Shown here in pieces: positions 33,860-46,136 of a DNA stretch of 64,000 nt. The position numbers and the translations under genes are program-made. The DNA comes from Callaeas wilsoni (Eukaryota > Chordata > Aves > Passeriformes > Callaeidae). The notes beneath the pieces are model-generated. The model ran no database searches. It saw nothing but the letters and a program-made list of their open reading frames with translations, and was not told where the DNA came from. How positions within the stretch are numbered: the first letter of the stretch is position 1; every line of letters starts with the position of its first letter. The stretch lies in assembly GCA_013398955.1 (NCBI GenBank), contig VWPU01017524.1, forward strand, positions 82,875-146,874. The letters run 5' to 3'.

Positions 33860-35010
33860 TTTCCAGATTTCCTGGACATCTGTAGACCACTTTGATAGAA
33901 AAACAAGACTTAAGCATCTTGGTTTTTTCTCCGAAAACTGTTTGATTACACGAGCAGCTTCAGCCCTTTTAATTCTGGAATAATGTATCCATGATTTTAC
34001 TCCATCCAGTTTCAATGCAGTAAAACTTGTCAATAGTACTTGGTATGGTACAAATACAGTTTGGCTGACACAGAGCAGTTCCCCAGACTTTCAAGTAGAC
34101 CCTGGTAAGAACTCCTGGTAAGAACTCATACACTGTCATGCACAGCCCCATAAGTCTGGAGACTGCTCACTGCGCACCACTGCTCACAGCAAATCCTGTA
34201 AAGTTTCGCTGAGAGAAATGAGGTAATTATTCAAATTGACCCCTTCTTTTACGTGTGTGTTTCCTAGAATGTGTGGTACTTGGTAGGGCTGACCATACAG
34301 CAGCACCTAGGGGTTTATTTTGCTGGTTCCTGGCAGCTGAATTTTAATTCAAAGTAGAGCAACAGGCAAAGCTTAGACTCATGTCAAGGAGGTTTCCTGA
34401 TGTATTTTACCCAACTGCAATTTGATTATGTAATTAATCCCTCTAATTTGCCTCTAGCTTAGGGCCTATGAGTATGAAGATCCCAAGCAATTCCCAATGC
34501 TTTCCTAACCTGTAGTACCATTTCTGCAACAAAGTGGGAGCCTCAGTCTGATGACACCCCAAAGGTACACTGAATCTAGGAATTATTTGATTCAAGTATT
34601 TTAGTCACTTCCTTAGCCTGGTTGGTGCAACAAAGGAAGGCTAGGTCACACAGAAAAGGTATCCACCAGAACTAGAAGGTATTTGTAACCCCCCTTTTCA
34701 GGACAATTCAGTAAAATTAATCTGCCTATATTCATTTGAACATTTCCAGATTTTATGGCTCCTAGAACTACTTTGCTAACTATGATAGGGTTGTTTCTTT
34801 CACAAACTATATATTTTTGAATTCTTGATTGCACAGTCTGAGTCATTTTAGATCCAATTATAGATTTTTGCAAATATTTCAAAAGGTTTTCAGTACTCCA
34901 ATAAGTGGCTTTGAGTTCACAATCCACTGTTTCATGAAAGAACTGTTCATGGACTACTATTTGCACAGTTGGGGTAACTGCCCAGTCTTGTGGATCAAAT
35001 TTTGCTTCTA
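33860..35010 (-). pseudogene. Class I ERV integrase remnant
   Basis: The core segment is visible as CPEKGGYKYLLVLVDTFS (ending at 34,646). Degraded core continues to about 34,370, and the C-terminal domain is visible at 34,030-33,960 as ALKLDGVKSWIHYSRIKRAE. The N-terminal zinc-binding region is damaged: only one cysteine of the usual pair is readable near IVCERNN. Where the first catalytic Asp of the DDE triad is expected the frame reads NIGRLILL, so it seems lost. A 13-bp tandem duplication at 34,101-34,126 breaks the frame in the C-terminal part. The enzyme would have joined viral DNA to host DNA; this copy cannot. Confidence 0.75.
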
Positions 35011-35041
35011 AGGCTTAAATTAATTGACAGTATCTAGTGCT

Positions 35042-35605
35042 CTACTTTTTTTTTTTCTCTCCTGGGAGAGATATCTCTGGCAAGAGTATTAAAGTTAAAA
35101 CTTTGTTTTCTAATGTGCCTTCTTCTGATACGGCAGCCTCTTTGGCAGCCATATCAGCTGAACGATTGCCCAATTCCAGTTTGGTCTTACCCGCTTGAAG
35201 TGCTCTGCAATGCACGACGGCAACTTCCGCTGGTTTCTGGATACTTTCAAGTAAATCCAAGGACTGTTTTCCATTTTTGATCAATGTGCCTTAAGAAGTT
35301 AAAATGACTCTTTTGTTCTGGATGGCTCTATGTGTATGTGCCATTCCAAAAGAGTATTTTGAATAAGTCCAAATGTCACCCTGTTTTCCTTTACTCAGTT
35401 CCAAAGCTTGACTGTGTGCAATTACTTCTGCTTTCTGGGAGGAAACATCAGAGGGGCATGTGCCCAATTTGATTACCTCATGGTGTGTAGTCACTTCATA
35501 TCCAGATAGTTGTTTTCCATCTCGTACAAAGCTCCCATTGGTAAATAATTCCCAATCAGGTCTTTCCAAGGGGCTGTCTCCTAAGTTAGGTCTGCTAGAA
35601 TACAC
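35042..35605 (-). pseudogene. Class I ERV RNase H domain remnant
   Basis: The RNase H fold is readable from DWELFTNGSFVRDGK to NRSADMAAKEAA. RNase H uses a D-E-D-D set. Here the first position reads N (residue 23 from the frame start at 35,605, in FTNGS) and the third reads Y (residue 81, in TYSKY). E60 (QKAEVIA) and the last Asp (SADMAAK) are kept. A stop at 35,291-35,293 splits the domain, and another follows at 35,042-35,044, but the frame is unchanged across both. Confidence 0.85.
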
Positions 35606-35639
35606 TTCTTTTATAATCTGTAAGCAATCGTGCTTTGGG

Positions 35640-35830
35640 GTTTCTTCTGCTTTTGGGCAGACACGAACAGAGCAGGGTTAAAGATAGAAGTTGTTTTGAG
35701 TGTCACATCATCTTGCTCCAGCAAGAATACCTGGTATTTTAGCATCCATCTAGGAGATAGTCAGCAACACCCTTTTTGCTTAAGTACCAACTGCACCATA
35801 TGTCGTACATAAACAAGCACTACAAAGCAT
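35640..35830 (-). pseudogene. Class I ERV RT connection segment
   Basis: A short stretch before RNase H is readable (VFLLEQDDVTLKTTSIFNPA), consistent with the tether between RT and RNase H in gammaretrovirus-like pol. It is interrupted by a stop and a frame change before the RNase H frame. The RT catalytic YxDD region is not present, so the element is truncated here. Confidence 0.65.
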
Positions 35831-36800
35831 TACATATTATCTACATAGACCCTCAAAAGCGGCAATATTGGAAGCCCATCTCAGTTTCAACTGAAGCTTA
35901 ATTTTGAAGCATATACATTTATAACTGCCAATAAAAGTAGTGTCTCATATGAATGGGTTACAACTGAGCACAGAGATATTTAGAGAGCTATTGATGGAGT
36001 AAATGTATTACTGATGGCTCAGATGTCGTCCCATTCAGGGTGTGAATCTCACTGGTAAGAATTTTTACAGAGATCTGAAGATTCCATTGTATTTGGGTAG
36101 CACACATGTACCTAATGAAGTGTTGTCACTTCAATACTTTAAGGAAACATTGGATATATTTATAAAGACAAGGCTTTTATTACAGTGTACCGTGATTATA
36201 TGTACCATCCATGCGGTGCTTGTAGCATCAAAATTCAGTGCTCCCTGGGCAAAAGCAGACTGGCTGTGCCAGTGCTGAGCAGTTCACCTGAGTACATACT
36301 GCCAAAATGCCTTCCATGTGTCTGACAGCCAGTAATTGCAAGTAAGATATCATGTATCTGGAAATCCACAATACATTCAGGCAGGTTTCAGCTTTTCCAA
36401 ATAGAAAATTTTGCAACAAAAAATGCTTTTTCCTGAGTAAGCCCTGGTGTCAGTTATAGCTAAGTGATTAAAAGAAAATCTGAGCTGACTCAGTTTGTGA
36501 TACTTTCTGATTTAAGAATCTAAATTGTGACATAACATATCCTTCATTCACCTGTTAATGCATTCAGTGATTACAGCATATTCTCCATAGACTCAAGGAT
36601 CTCCATTTTGATCTTCAAACTGTTGTTTTCTAGTGTTAAAAGTTTGTCCAAAGGAGGAGGGGAACCCAAAGAAGCAATCCTAACTTGTATATAGAAATCC
36701 ACGCAAATATTGAAGAAATGCTTTACAGAGATTGATTTTACTATATTTTTCTTTGCACTGGTCTTAGGTTAGAGGGAGAGAAACAGGTCCCTTAGCTTCC
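35831..36800. other. Unique sequence between two retroviral relics
   Basis: No gene or repeat family is recognised. Short frames only. Confidence 0.5.
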
Positions 36801-36850
36801 AGTAGTCAATACTATATTATGATCTAGTAGTCAATACTGTATTATGATTG
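36801..36850. repeat. 25-bp tandem duplication at the edge of a solo LTR
   Basis: AGTAGTCAATACTATATTAT... (36,801-36,825) is repeated at 36,826-36,850 with three mismatches. The second copy overlaps the inferred LTR start. Confidence 0.8.
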
Positions 36851-37293
36851 TGTTTTACGAATGGTACTCCCCAATTCAGTGCTCTCATTTAGACTCTGTA
36901 AACCATACACCACTCTCTCTCTCTCAGCCCCTTCTTCCCTCCTTCTTTTCCCTGCAGTGGGCTACAGAGAATTGGAGACACAAAAGGCAAATATCAAGGG
37001 TTGAGATAAAAGCAATTTACTGCAAACAGCAATGTGATAAGAAAATGAACAGTAAGAGCAACAACACTAAAGACAGAGGGTACAAGAAAAGAAATTATTC
37101 ATGCAGAAAATCCCCAACCATACCAGATGGCTCCCTCCACCACATTTTCTTGACTAGAAGAAACCCCTTCTCTCCAGAAGAGAGCCCCTTTTCCCTGCTC
37201 TCAGCAATGATGAGAGGTGGTATAAAATAACCTCTGGGTCCCAGCCATGGCCCCTTCTGGAAAAATTAATCCTGTCCTGGCCAGAACAGGACA
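36845..37293 (-). mobile_element. Solo LTR of the ERVL-like family at 46-51 kb
   Basis: On the plus strand it aligns along its length with the LTR at 46,137. Shared segments are GAATGGTAxTCxCCAA near the start, CCCTGCAGTGGG..GGAGACACAAAAG, GATAAGAAAA..AAAGCAACA-like text, GAGGTGGTATAAAATAACC, and a GTCCTGGCCAGAACAGGACA end at 37,293. No internal sequence flanks it. It shares the orientation of the provirus. The left end is uncertain by about 5 bp, and a clean target duplication is not visible. AGTAAA on the minus strand (37,021-37,016) is a possible poly(A) signal and is also present in the 46 kb LTR. Confidence 0.8.
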
Positions 37294-40200
37294 ATTCTAT
37301 GCACTTCTATAAACTTAGATTAAATGCTAAATACAAGTGCATGTTTTCATTAGCGTTCAAAGAAATAGCTCACTAGAGATTTTTGCCTTTCTGTCATTCA
37401 ACTTTTAAACAAACAAGAAAATATTTTGCATTATGTTTACAGCGCAGTTTTCCTTTTTTTATGCAGAGCCTCACAATTTTCTCACTTGTGCTCTAATTGA
37501 TGTTGCAATAAGAACTTCTAGTGTAGAGTGAGTTAGGATAATGTGAGAATGATACTGTGAGTTAAAACTATTTTTAAGTTGCCTAAGAACTTGGATAAAA
37601 TAACATTTTCTACAGTGCTGAGAAAAAAAAGATGGCAATTAATTGAATGTAAATGGATGTAACATAATGTGAAGCACTGTAATTCCTGGACACCACTTTT
37701 CCCATTGAATAGAATTTAATTTGCTACATATGTATTTCCAGTGCAGTGGCATTCTCTGATCAGTTGCAGATGATAAATTTGCAATTTGAAAAAAACAAAA
37801 ACCCAAACAATCAAAGATTTCTTTGTGCTTTAAGAATGAAATTATCATGAACATGTCTGCTAGAGATGTACAGTACAGTAGTCTTTGTGTCTGTAAAAGC
37901 TTTTCTTTTATAATCAAGGGTCACTACCATACAGTACTTTTTTAATATATATGTCATCTGTAGTGCAACCTTCCAAGATTCTGCTTTTTTCATGTGACTT
38001 TAATATACTTATCCATTTAAAACATGCAATTTCTGTTGTTGTTTGTTCAAGACCTTCTTGTGTATTAAGTTTTCACAGTAGAAAAAACTTCAAGTTTTTA
38101 ATTTGGGAAATAAATTTAACTTTTTGTGTAGCAATTCCATTTCCCATCCAAATATTTTTACTTTTCCCGAGATACTATACACATCCACTTTCCCTTGCTA
38201 TTTACCAGCACTTTATTAGTAAACACTTTATGGGGGGGAGCAGAGAAAAATAAAACCTTTTGTTTTGCTTTGGAGAGCTAACCATTTTATTTTAACTGGA
38301 GGAACCAAGCCCAGCATGCAAAAAAAAAAAAAAAAGGACAAAAGAAGAGCAAGACAGTGTTTCAGAAAAATTAAAATAGAAGGGGAAAAAAAGAAGAAAT
38401 GATAACTTTTTCATACCAGTGATGGAGCTGGCTTTACTACCTTAGGGCATTAATTACTGTTTTAAGAGATCATCTTCTGTCTTCACATAGGAGCTGCAGC
38501 AGCAACAATAACTTATTGGCAATTTCTTCACAATCAAAAGTTTCCACATCAGCTTAATCACGAGAGGGCTACCCTGAGGAGCTAAATTCGACCAAAAGGA
38601 TGAGGAAGCACTCTAAAAAGAGGGAGAACCACTGCTTTGCTCTGACTCAGACAAATCCTCTCAGTAGCATACTCTTTGTTTTTCTGAAGTAACAGAGTTG
38701 TTTAAAAAAATAAAATAAACAAAGCAAAAATTGCAATCAATAAAAACATCTTTAGATGATGGAACTTGACCCTAACACAAAACAACTTGCTCCTCACCTG
38801 CCCCTAAAGGTCAGGGTTGAAGTGGGAGTAAGTTTTCATTTCTGCTCTCTAGGCGCTACCTGGTCTGTGGATAAATATATTCTCCAGAGCTGTCAATCAG
38901 GAATTTCTCATGCATTCTGAATTCACTCAAAAATAGCCCAGCAGTTCTGGGGCACACAGGAGAAAAAATGCTTTGCTCAGGTGCACTACTTTCAAATTCA
39001 TCTCCTACAATGACGAAATCATCAGATTCAGTGGATTATTAGACCAGATTCATTTCGTTGGTCCATTTTCTCTGTAGATTAATACACAGTGTCTGCTTTT
39101 ATAGTGATTTTTTTTTCTCTTTTTTAGAGCAAAAATGGCCTCAGTGTTCATCATTTAAAGACCAAACAGGGTAAAAAACTGATCTGGTATTTGCCATCTT
39201 GGGCTTTCCACATGTAAGGGTAACAATGTGCTATAGTAGCCCATTGATCTAATTTCACTTGGTTTTCACTTCCTTATTTTGCACAGTATTGGGAAGGGAA
39301 ATATCTCAATGGTTGTTTGAACAACTTGAGCTTTGTTGACCCAGGACCTAGTTTTTGGTGACTGAAGCATTATCTTGGGGTTTTAACATTTCTGTAGTTT
39401 CACATTCAACAGCCATTGTAGACTTCCAAGGCTTTGTTTTCATCAGGTACACCTGTTAGACACTTGGCTGTTGAAAGGGCTTTTGCATATTTTTCAATGG
39501 TGGTATAAGCAAAAATGGGAAGAAAGAATTAATGTTAGTGAATTGTACTCCACATGTGGCAATGTGGCAATCCACGCTTAAATATTCTACTCACAATGTC
39601 TGGTAATGTTTCTACTACAAATGTTATGCCAAATAGTGACAATTTTTTAAAATTTTTATTTGAGGTTATTGGTATTGGTTGTTTGTTGAGTTGTTTTGTT
39701 CCTTTGTATGCAATTTGATATCTTGATAATAGAAAGTATTCCTGTTTTGTCATCAATTTATACAAAGCAAGGTTTGGGAAAAAATAAAATTAGTGGCAGG
39801 AGTAAAAAATACTGCTAAACTATTGTTTATCACATGGTGGCATGGGTAATAAATTAGCATGAATTCAGAGTTTCTACATACAATGTAATTCAAATCACCT
39901 GCTCCTTGCCAAATACCTGCCAAGACCAAGAATTCAAACAAAGCCCTTATGAATAGATATCAGTTAGTTACTGGGAATCTGGTAAATTATTAAGCTGCAT
40001 GCTATCTAAAATGTTAAATCAAACTAGCTTTGAATCCTCTTGGGAGTTCAAAAAGTCTGTTGAGGTTTTTTCATTTCTTCCCTTTTTGTTTGAAGTGCGA
40101 GTGTCTTGTTCAGTCAAGACTACCTTGTTTTCCCTGTGTCAGTTCCTACAGCGTTGATTCAGCAGAGACTGGAAGGTGTTAAAACCAGAACCAGGACTAG

Positions 40201-41074
40201 AAACTTCTGTTTTCCAGCTTATTTTTTATTCTTATTATGATTTGTGTGCAACAAAGTTCAAGGAGCTGTCTATGTCTATTTTTGTAAATGTAAATGGAAG
40301 AAGATCAGTCATCTTTTCTGCCTCTGCCTGATAAAAATCTGATGTCATCAAGGAGCAATAAAAGCAGAAAATTACTCTTTGGGACCAGACACAGCAGCAA
40401 AGCTATGAGATGGAAAAATCTTTAGAGGAATGAATAGCATATTTCTAATTTTTGTGGCCTTCTGTGGCAAATCTGGTGAAGGACCTTGTCATTCCATTGT
40501 CATTCATATTATATATATATATTCCTCTGCCATACAGGATGACATGGATGACCTCATATTAGAAATCACATCCTTGAAATAAGCCAGATAAAACAAAATA
40601 AATATTTTTGGAGTGATGTTTTGGGGTCATTTCAACAATGTGATTTACTGAGAGGTCTCATACAGCTGCATCAGCGTGGTCCAGGGACCAAGGCATGGAA
40701 GAGAACCAAAGCCTGGTCTGGAAGTAGCTGGATTTGTGTTTGCTGCTGACATTCTCATGTTTTCTGACCAACCATTTCCTTTCAAAGGAAAAGCTACCCT
40801 AGCACGGTGATGACAGGCTCGGTTTATCCAACTGCACACTGAAGGTCTTCAAGGAAAACAGGAGTTTATGGAAGGATGAAAGCAAGGCTGGGAAATCTGA
40901 GTTCTGCTCACAATTCTGCTGTGGTTTTTGCACATGAGCTTTAGAAAATCAGATGTAATTAAGCTTCTACTCTGTAAAATGGCACAGTAGGGGAAAAGAA
41001 TGAGGCAGATGCTTTCTTTGTTCAATATGGCTAGTTAAAGGGGAGTAGAGCTTCATGCTGACTGTGAGTGGAGG
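37294..41074. other. Unique AT-rich sequence, nothing recognised
   Basis: No gene is recognised. Simple sequence includes a 16-base poly(A) near 38,320-38,335 and a short (AT)n near 40,510-40,521. Confidence 0.5.
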
Positions 41075-41231
41075 GAAAAAGAAAAAGAAAAAGAAAAAGA
41101 AAAAGAAAAAGAAAAAGAAAAAGAAAAAGAAAAAGAAAAAGAAAAAGAAAAAGAAAAAGAAAAAGAAAAAGAAAAAGAAAAAGAAAAAGAAAAAGAAAAA
41201 GAAAAAGAAAAAGAAAAAGAAAAAGAAAAAG
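41075..41231. repeat. Uninterrupted (GAAAAA)26 hexanucleotide array
   Basis: The array runs 157 bases as GAAAAA repeated 26 times plus a final G, with no visible interruption. It is homopurine on the plus strand. In different frames it spells Lys-Arg, poly-Lys, Phe-Ser or Leu-Phe repeats of about 60-70 codons on both strands; these are artefacts. Perfect arrays of this length are usually young, length-variable and prone to sequencing or assembly error. Confidence 0.97.
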
Positions 41232-44200
41232 CAAGGAAAGATTTAAAATGGGTCAAAGTTGTCACTGATTATTTTTTATAAGAAATGTCCAAATGCTTGC
41301 CACACTAACAGTAGATCAGTACGACCAATATGTACCTACACGTTAACTTTTGCATATCAAGAGTTTTTGCCTCAGAAGTTTAGTGGCTTTTCCATTGCTA
41401 AATGAGATGCAAGCAGTTTTTCATTTTATTACTTTGTCAGATTGTGACAAAGCTCAAGAGAGGTTGGAGGACAGGGTAGTTCAGTTTAATACTGAACAAA
41501 TGTAGCTATTTTTGATTTGATATCCAAACCTACACATTCTTTCTTTGATGTATTTTTCAACCAACATAACATTGATAAAGAAGTATCAGTGTGGGGTCTG
41601 AATGTCTCTTAAGACTAAAAACAACAAATAAAATGAAAAAGAAAAAACCTACATATGCTATAAAAACACAGAGTGGGTGAACAAAGAAAAATAGGTTAAG
41701 CTTGTGGCAAAAGGAATCAGGCAGAAAGGAGGGATAAACATTCTAATGAAAATGTAGATACTATACATATGCATGCCACCTAGTTGTGCCAGTTTAGATT
41801 TGGTGGCTGTGTTGTTTCTTCCAGTCTTTACAGATATTATGGACTTCCTTTACACTAGAAAAATTGTGCCTTAGGCAACAAATAACCAAAACAATAGTTT
41901 TAATTAGGATAAAAAAGAACAAAAAACAGTCAAGGCCAAAAAAACAGTCAAGAAGTTCTAATGCCTACAATCTCTACAGCATGGAAGAAGAGGAGTACAA
42001 TTTGAATGTATGTACTAATCTATGTATTGTAATGATTTTTTAATTTTCCTATTAACAAGCGGAGAATCAGGGTACTGAGACTGTGGACATAATTGTATAT
42101 AATAACCTGTACTTATACAACACTCATGCCTTAAAAATGTCCCATGTTTGTATGCTTTGTGGGCCTTTGGGCCACATTTTATATTTAAGTTCTACTTTCA
42201 GAAGCAGTATTTGTTTACACTGACTTTTTCCACTGCACGAATGTACTTTCTCCTCCTGCCTGAATACCAAAAACTCATTATTGGTTTGCTAGCTGCTTCA
42301 TATTATCAGCATTTGTCAAGATGGGACTTTTCTTAAAAGTCCACTTTCCTAGATTCATGTTAGTAGAGGAGCAGTACAGCTTTTATTTAAAAAAAAAACC
42401 CCATCCCTAAGCCAATCTCGCAGCTTTAAAGTGTTGGATCTGTGTTATGTCTTCCACAAGAATTCAGAACTATGGACATTTTTTGGAGTTTTTTATTTTA
42501 CATCTGAAATATCATAGGGAGTATTCTGGAGTACTCTAAAGTGTTCTACCGAAGGGCAGTGTCACTGTCATATAACAACCTCTAAATTAATTTGGGCTCT
42601 GAACATATTTAAAAAATCCACAGCTTTAAAATCTTCTAAAAGGCAGTTAATTACATGTGATAACTGGCAATTTACCTTGACTTATTTGAGTCATGCCTAA
42701 TTATGCAAGTAAAATTATGAGGATAGATCTTTAAAAAGAGTACCATTGATCTCAGCAGATTACTGCTACACCAAAGATTATTATTTTTGGACTTTCAGAA
42801 TTCCAGCTTTTTTTCTTAGTTCTCCCCACTTCTATTTAATTTGAGTTTGAGCCTAAGAACTCTTATTTATACCAATATTGACGTAAATAATTATTATCTC
42901 TTACAAGACAGGCTTAATGCATTTAAGGCAGAATCAGATAAGATTAAATCTGCACTGAATCTTCATGAACCTCAGATCTCTGAGTATGTCAAATTTGATC
43001 ACAGAACTCATTATCAGTAGAATAATATGTCATTGGTGGATTGGTTTTATGTTGGTTTTCTGAGTTGTTTAAGCTTCCAAGAGTACACATATTTCAAGGT
43101 TAACTTATGGCCACACTGTTTCTTTTTAGGCAGTAGACGTAGTATAGCCCAATCTGTTAGAAGAAAGATTGTCACTCCCGTATTTTTCTCCTTTTTTTTT
43201 TTTTTTTTATCAACACAATTGTTTCTGCTCACTGGTGTCTCCCTCCCACTCTTTCAGCAGCTGCTTTACTGTGACATCTTACCTCCAGCAAAGTGGGAAG
43301 TTGAGCAGCTGCTTGCAGAACCAAAGCCAATCTTCTGCCTGGGATCAGTTGGCAAGGATTTCTGTGAAAGAAGCAAGGATGCAGTAAATGATATGTACTG
43401 AATTAATTGTACCTGCTTCCAGCCTGCCTCCAAAACTTGCTGGAAAATGTATCCATCCATTTGTGCAACAGCAGCAACAACAAAAATTACTCCCTAATCA
43501 TCTTTGAAGGTTAAAGAGATTTAACAAATCAGATCTGTTTATTCATGGGAACCATAGCAGCGCTGATGAGTTTTTTAAAAATTCAAATTGCATTTATTTC
43601 TTTTCAAATTACTCTCAATCATGTTTTTCAGTAAGGCTGTGTGTATGAATGCAATTCCTTAGTGTGAGGGAAGGGCTTTATTTATTTACTGTTATAATGG
43701 TGTTTTGGAGATTGAGTCATCTGATGATTCACTCTGTTCAGCTGCATAAGTAATATTGCAAGTACTGAGAGAGAACTAAGCTGACATCCTGTAATATTTG
43801 TTGTTTTGGACTTCAGGTACAATAAGGCTGTTGAAAATACCTTATTTTCTATAGCACAAGATGGTTAGTGTTGCTTCCACTCAGGAGGCGAGAATAAAAA
43901 GATTACTTTCCTGATGCTCTGTTGTTTGGTCTGAACTTAAATACTTCATGTCTACCAAAACCAAAAATGCTTTTGTGTGCACTGCAGTATGCACACAGTG
44001 TTGATAAGAAGGATCAGGGCTTTAGATGGGTGTTAGCTAAATGTAGACTAAGGAAGAGACTAATTTTCTTCTTTATCAGAATAATTTTGAATTTCCTAAA
44101 ATAGCATTTCAGAAGAATACAGAGGAAGCATAATGATCATCTAGGGAAAGGTAATAAAGAGGAGGAGCATAAGAGAGATTTTCTATAAGCTGTTGAGAAA

Positions 44201-46136
44201 ACCCATTACTTCATGAGCAATGATCTTGACAACGCTGTCTACCATTAGACAGACATTGTTTTATTGGTATTCTTGCCCTTTCTAACTCAGGAGTCTGGCA
44301 TTTGTTCACCACATGTTACATGTTGTGCCTTCCTGAGGTAGAAGGTGGATATGATAGTTCAGGAGATCCTTCTTGGTAGTTTTTGCCCCCCTTACATTTC
44401 CAGCCAAAGAGATGAGGAAGATCAGTAGAGGAACATGGTATCTCCAAAGTAGGGAGAGACCTCTAGTATGTGGACATTCATCACTGTGACAATATACTGG
44501 GAAACCACTGATTCTCAGCCCAGACTGTGAAGAAATATCTATTTGATTTCTTCAAGCTTATTTTGGATTGAATTCTCTCCCAGCCCAAGCCTTGAGGGCA
44601 TCCCTCTCTTACTACTACAGGGGGGTTTTTTTGATTCCTAGTGCTGCATGATAGATAAAATATTTTATTTTCCTATAATCTTAATGTGCAAAAGCAGCGT
44701 GGTTAAATTGCCCTCATGGCCATGTTGTGAATGGACAGCAAGCCAGTAATCTATCCTTGAAGATCTGGGGACAGGTTAAGTGAGAGCCATCAGATCATCT
44801 CTTCTTACCTAAAATCCTGAGCTAGATCGAGATGAATGAGGTTTGAGGGGTTTTTTTGACTGTTTAGTTTTCTTTTTTTTACTGTATAGTATTATGAGGA
44901 AATGATGCTATGTTTCACAGCTGCATGATCCAGTTACATCATTGACACAACGGGGTTGTCTTTTGGCTCCTCAGGAGCTCAGAAGGTCAGTTGGAAGAAA
45001 CTTGTACCCCTCTGACTTGTGCTTGGAAACAGGAGGTGGTGGTCTGCAGGCCAGGTAGAGCAGCTGCTATTACAGAAGTTGGCAGCAGTCACGGTGTTTG
45101 ATTTACATGTTCAACCATGCAAAATCAGCTGAAAATTATGTAGCTGAATTCAGATGGCCAAATAATGAGAGTGTTTGTGTTGCTCAGCATTTTCTTTTCA
45201 TTCCAGTCCTTACTGTCTAGATGCAAAATACCCTGTGGGTTAGAGGATGGCACACAGAAGACTAGGTTTCAGAAACAACAACAAAATAGGATGTTGTTAA
45301 AATAGTGGGCTAAAAGTCATTTGTCACAAATGGGACTTGAAATGAATTTTCAAAGAGGCTTGTATTTGAGCCACAAAAGTTCCTCCAATGATTCTGGCAC
45401 TCCTAAATGGACAAAGCTATTTCAAGACAAAACTATTTTATAATTTCTGAAATTTGGGGGGAAAAAAGATGGAAATTTGGAATTCATTTTGTAACATTGT
45501 CAATTCACTAAAATATTTTATTATTTTATTGACAACCATAATGGTTTTTTGTATTTGCATAAAATATAATCCTTTCCAAAAAATGCAATATAGCAGTGCC
45601 ATGCCATTTTTAATTCTCCGTGCCTATGTTGGCCTTGAGAGTGGATAAACATGCCACTTCCATTATGTGACCACTATTTTTGACAGTGAAGTATCATCGA
45701 ATGTTAATGCCTCTCATGTTCTCTTCATTATACATGCTCATTTTCATGACAAAGAACGTAAAGGGAACGGAAAATGGTACAAAATTAATATGTTCTCCTG
45801 ACAATCTGGAGACAGCATTGCATGATCTTACACAGAAGGCACAGCTGGGGACTTTGACAACTGCAAGTACACAGCTGCTTCTTCTACTAAGTTCAAAATA
45901 TTTTCCATGTAGTTTTGTTCATATGGATACATGTGTATTCATGGGTTCATGTTCGCATCTGTATGGACACCCTGCATAAGGTAACCAGAATTATATTTTA
46001 TGTCTAAACTACATTTGATTTTTAAGCCTAAACCCCATTGATTTCTCTTCTCAAGGTTTTGGCTTGTAAGGTTTTCTAAACCTTAGTGAGCATGCCTGAG
46101 AGAAGAGGTAGAATAAAAAAGTACATGATAGATAGT
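41232..46136. other. Unique sequence with one weak exon-like segment
   Basis: About 4.9 kb with no confident gene. A 17-base poly(T) lies at 43,192-43,208, and a weak exon-like open segment at 43,258-43,401 is listed separately. Nothing else is recognised. Confidence 0.45.
43258..43401 (+). other. Weak exon-like open segment after a splice-acceptor-like tract
   Basis: A long pyrimidine-rich run ends in CTTTCAGCAG (43,251-43,260), a good match to a 3' splice site. About 46 open codons follow to a TGA at 43,399-43,401, coding LLYCDILPPAKWEVEQLL and onward to DAVNDMY. I recognise no protein family. There is no visible upstream exon or polyadenylation site close by. A terminal coding exon is possible, but chance is more likely. 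Confidence 0.15.

Larger units (their letters stand above)
33609..35830 (-). mobile_element. Gammaretrovirus-like (class I) ERV, 5'-truncated pol remnant
   Basis: Minus-strand order: RT connection (about 35,800-35,640), RNase H (35,605-35,042), integrase (about 35,010-33,880), then about 240 bp and the 3' LTR. No gag, protease, RT palm or 5' LTR is seen; similarity stops near 35,830. No env is recognisable between the integrase end and the LTR. The class I assignment rests on the RNase H and integrase sequence style and on the C-terminal integrase segment ending in a WIHYSRIKRA-type motif. It is a dead genomic relic. Confidence 0.8.

Noticed and set aside
41031..41268. Four long frames coding for Lys-Arg, poly-Lys, Phe-Ser and Leu-Phe repeats
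   Set aside because: They are translations of the (GAAAAA)n array in different frames and strands.
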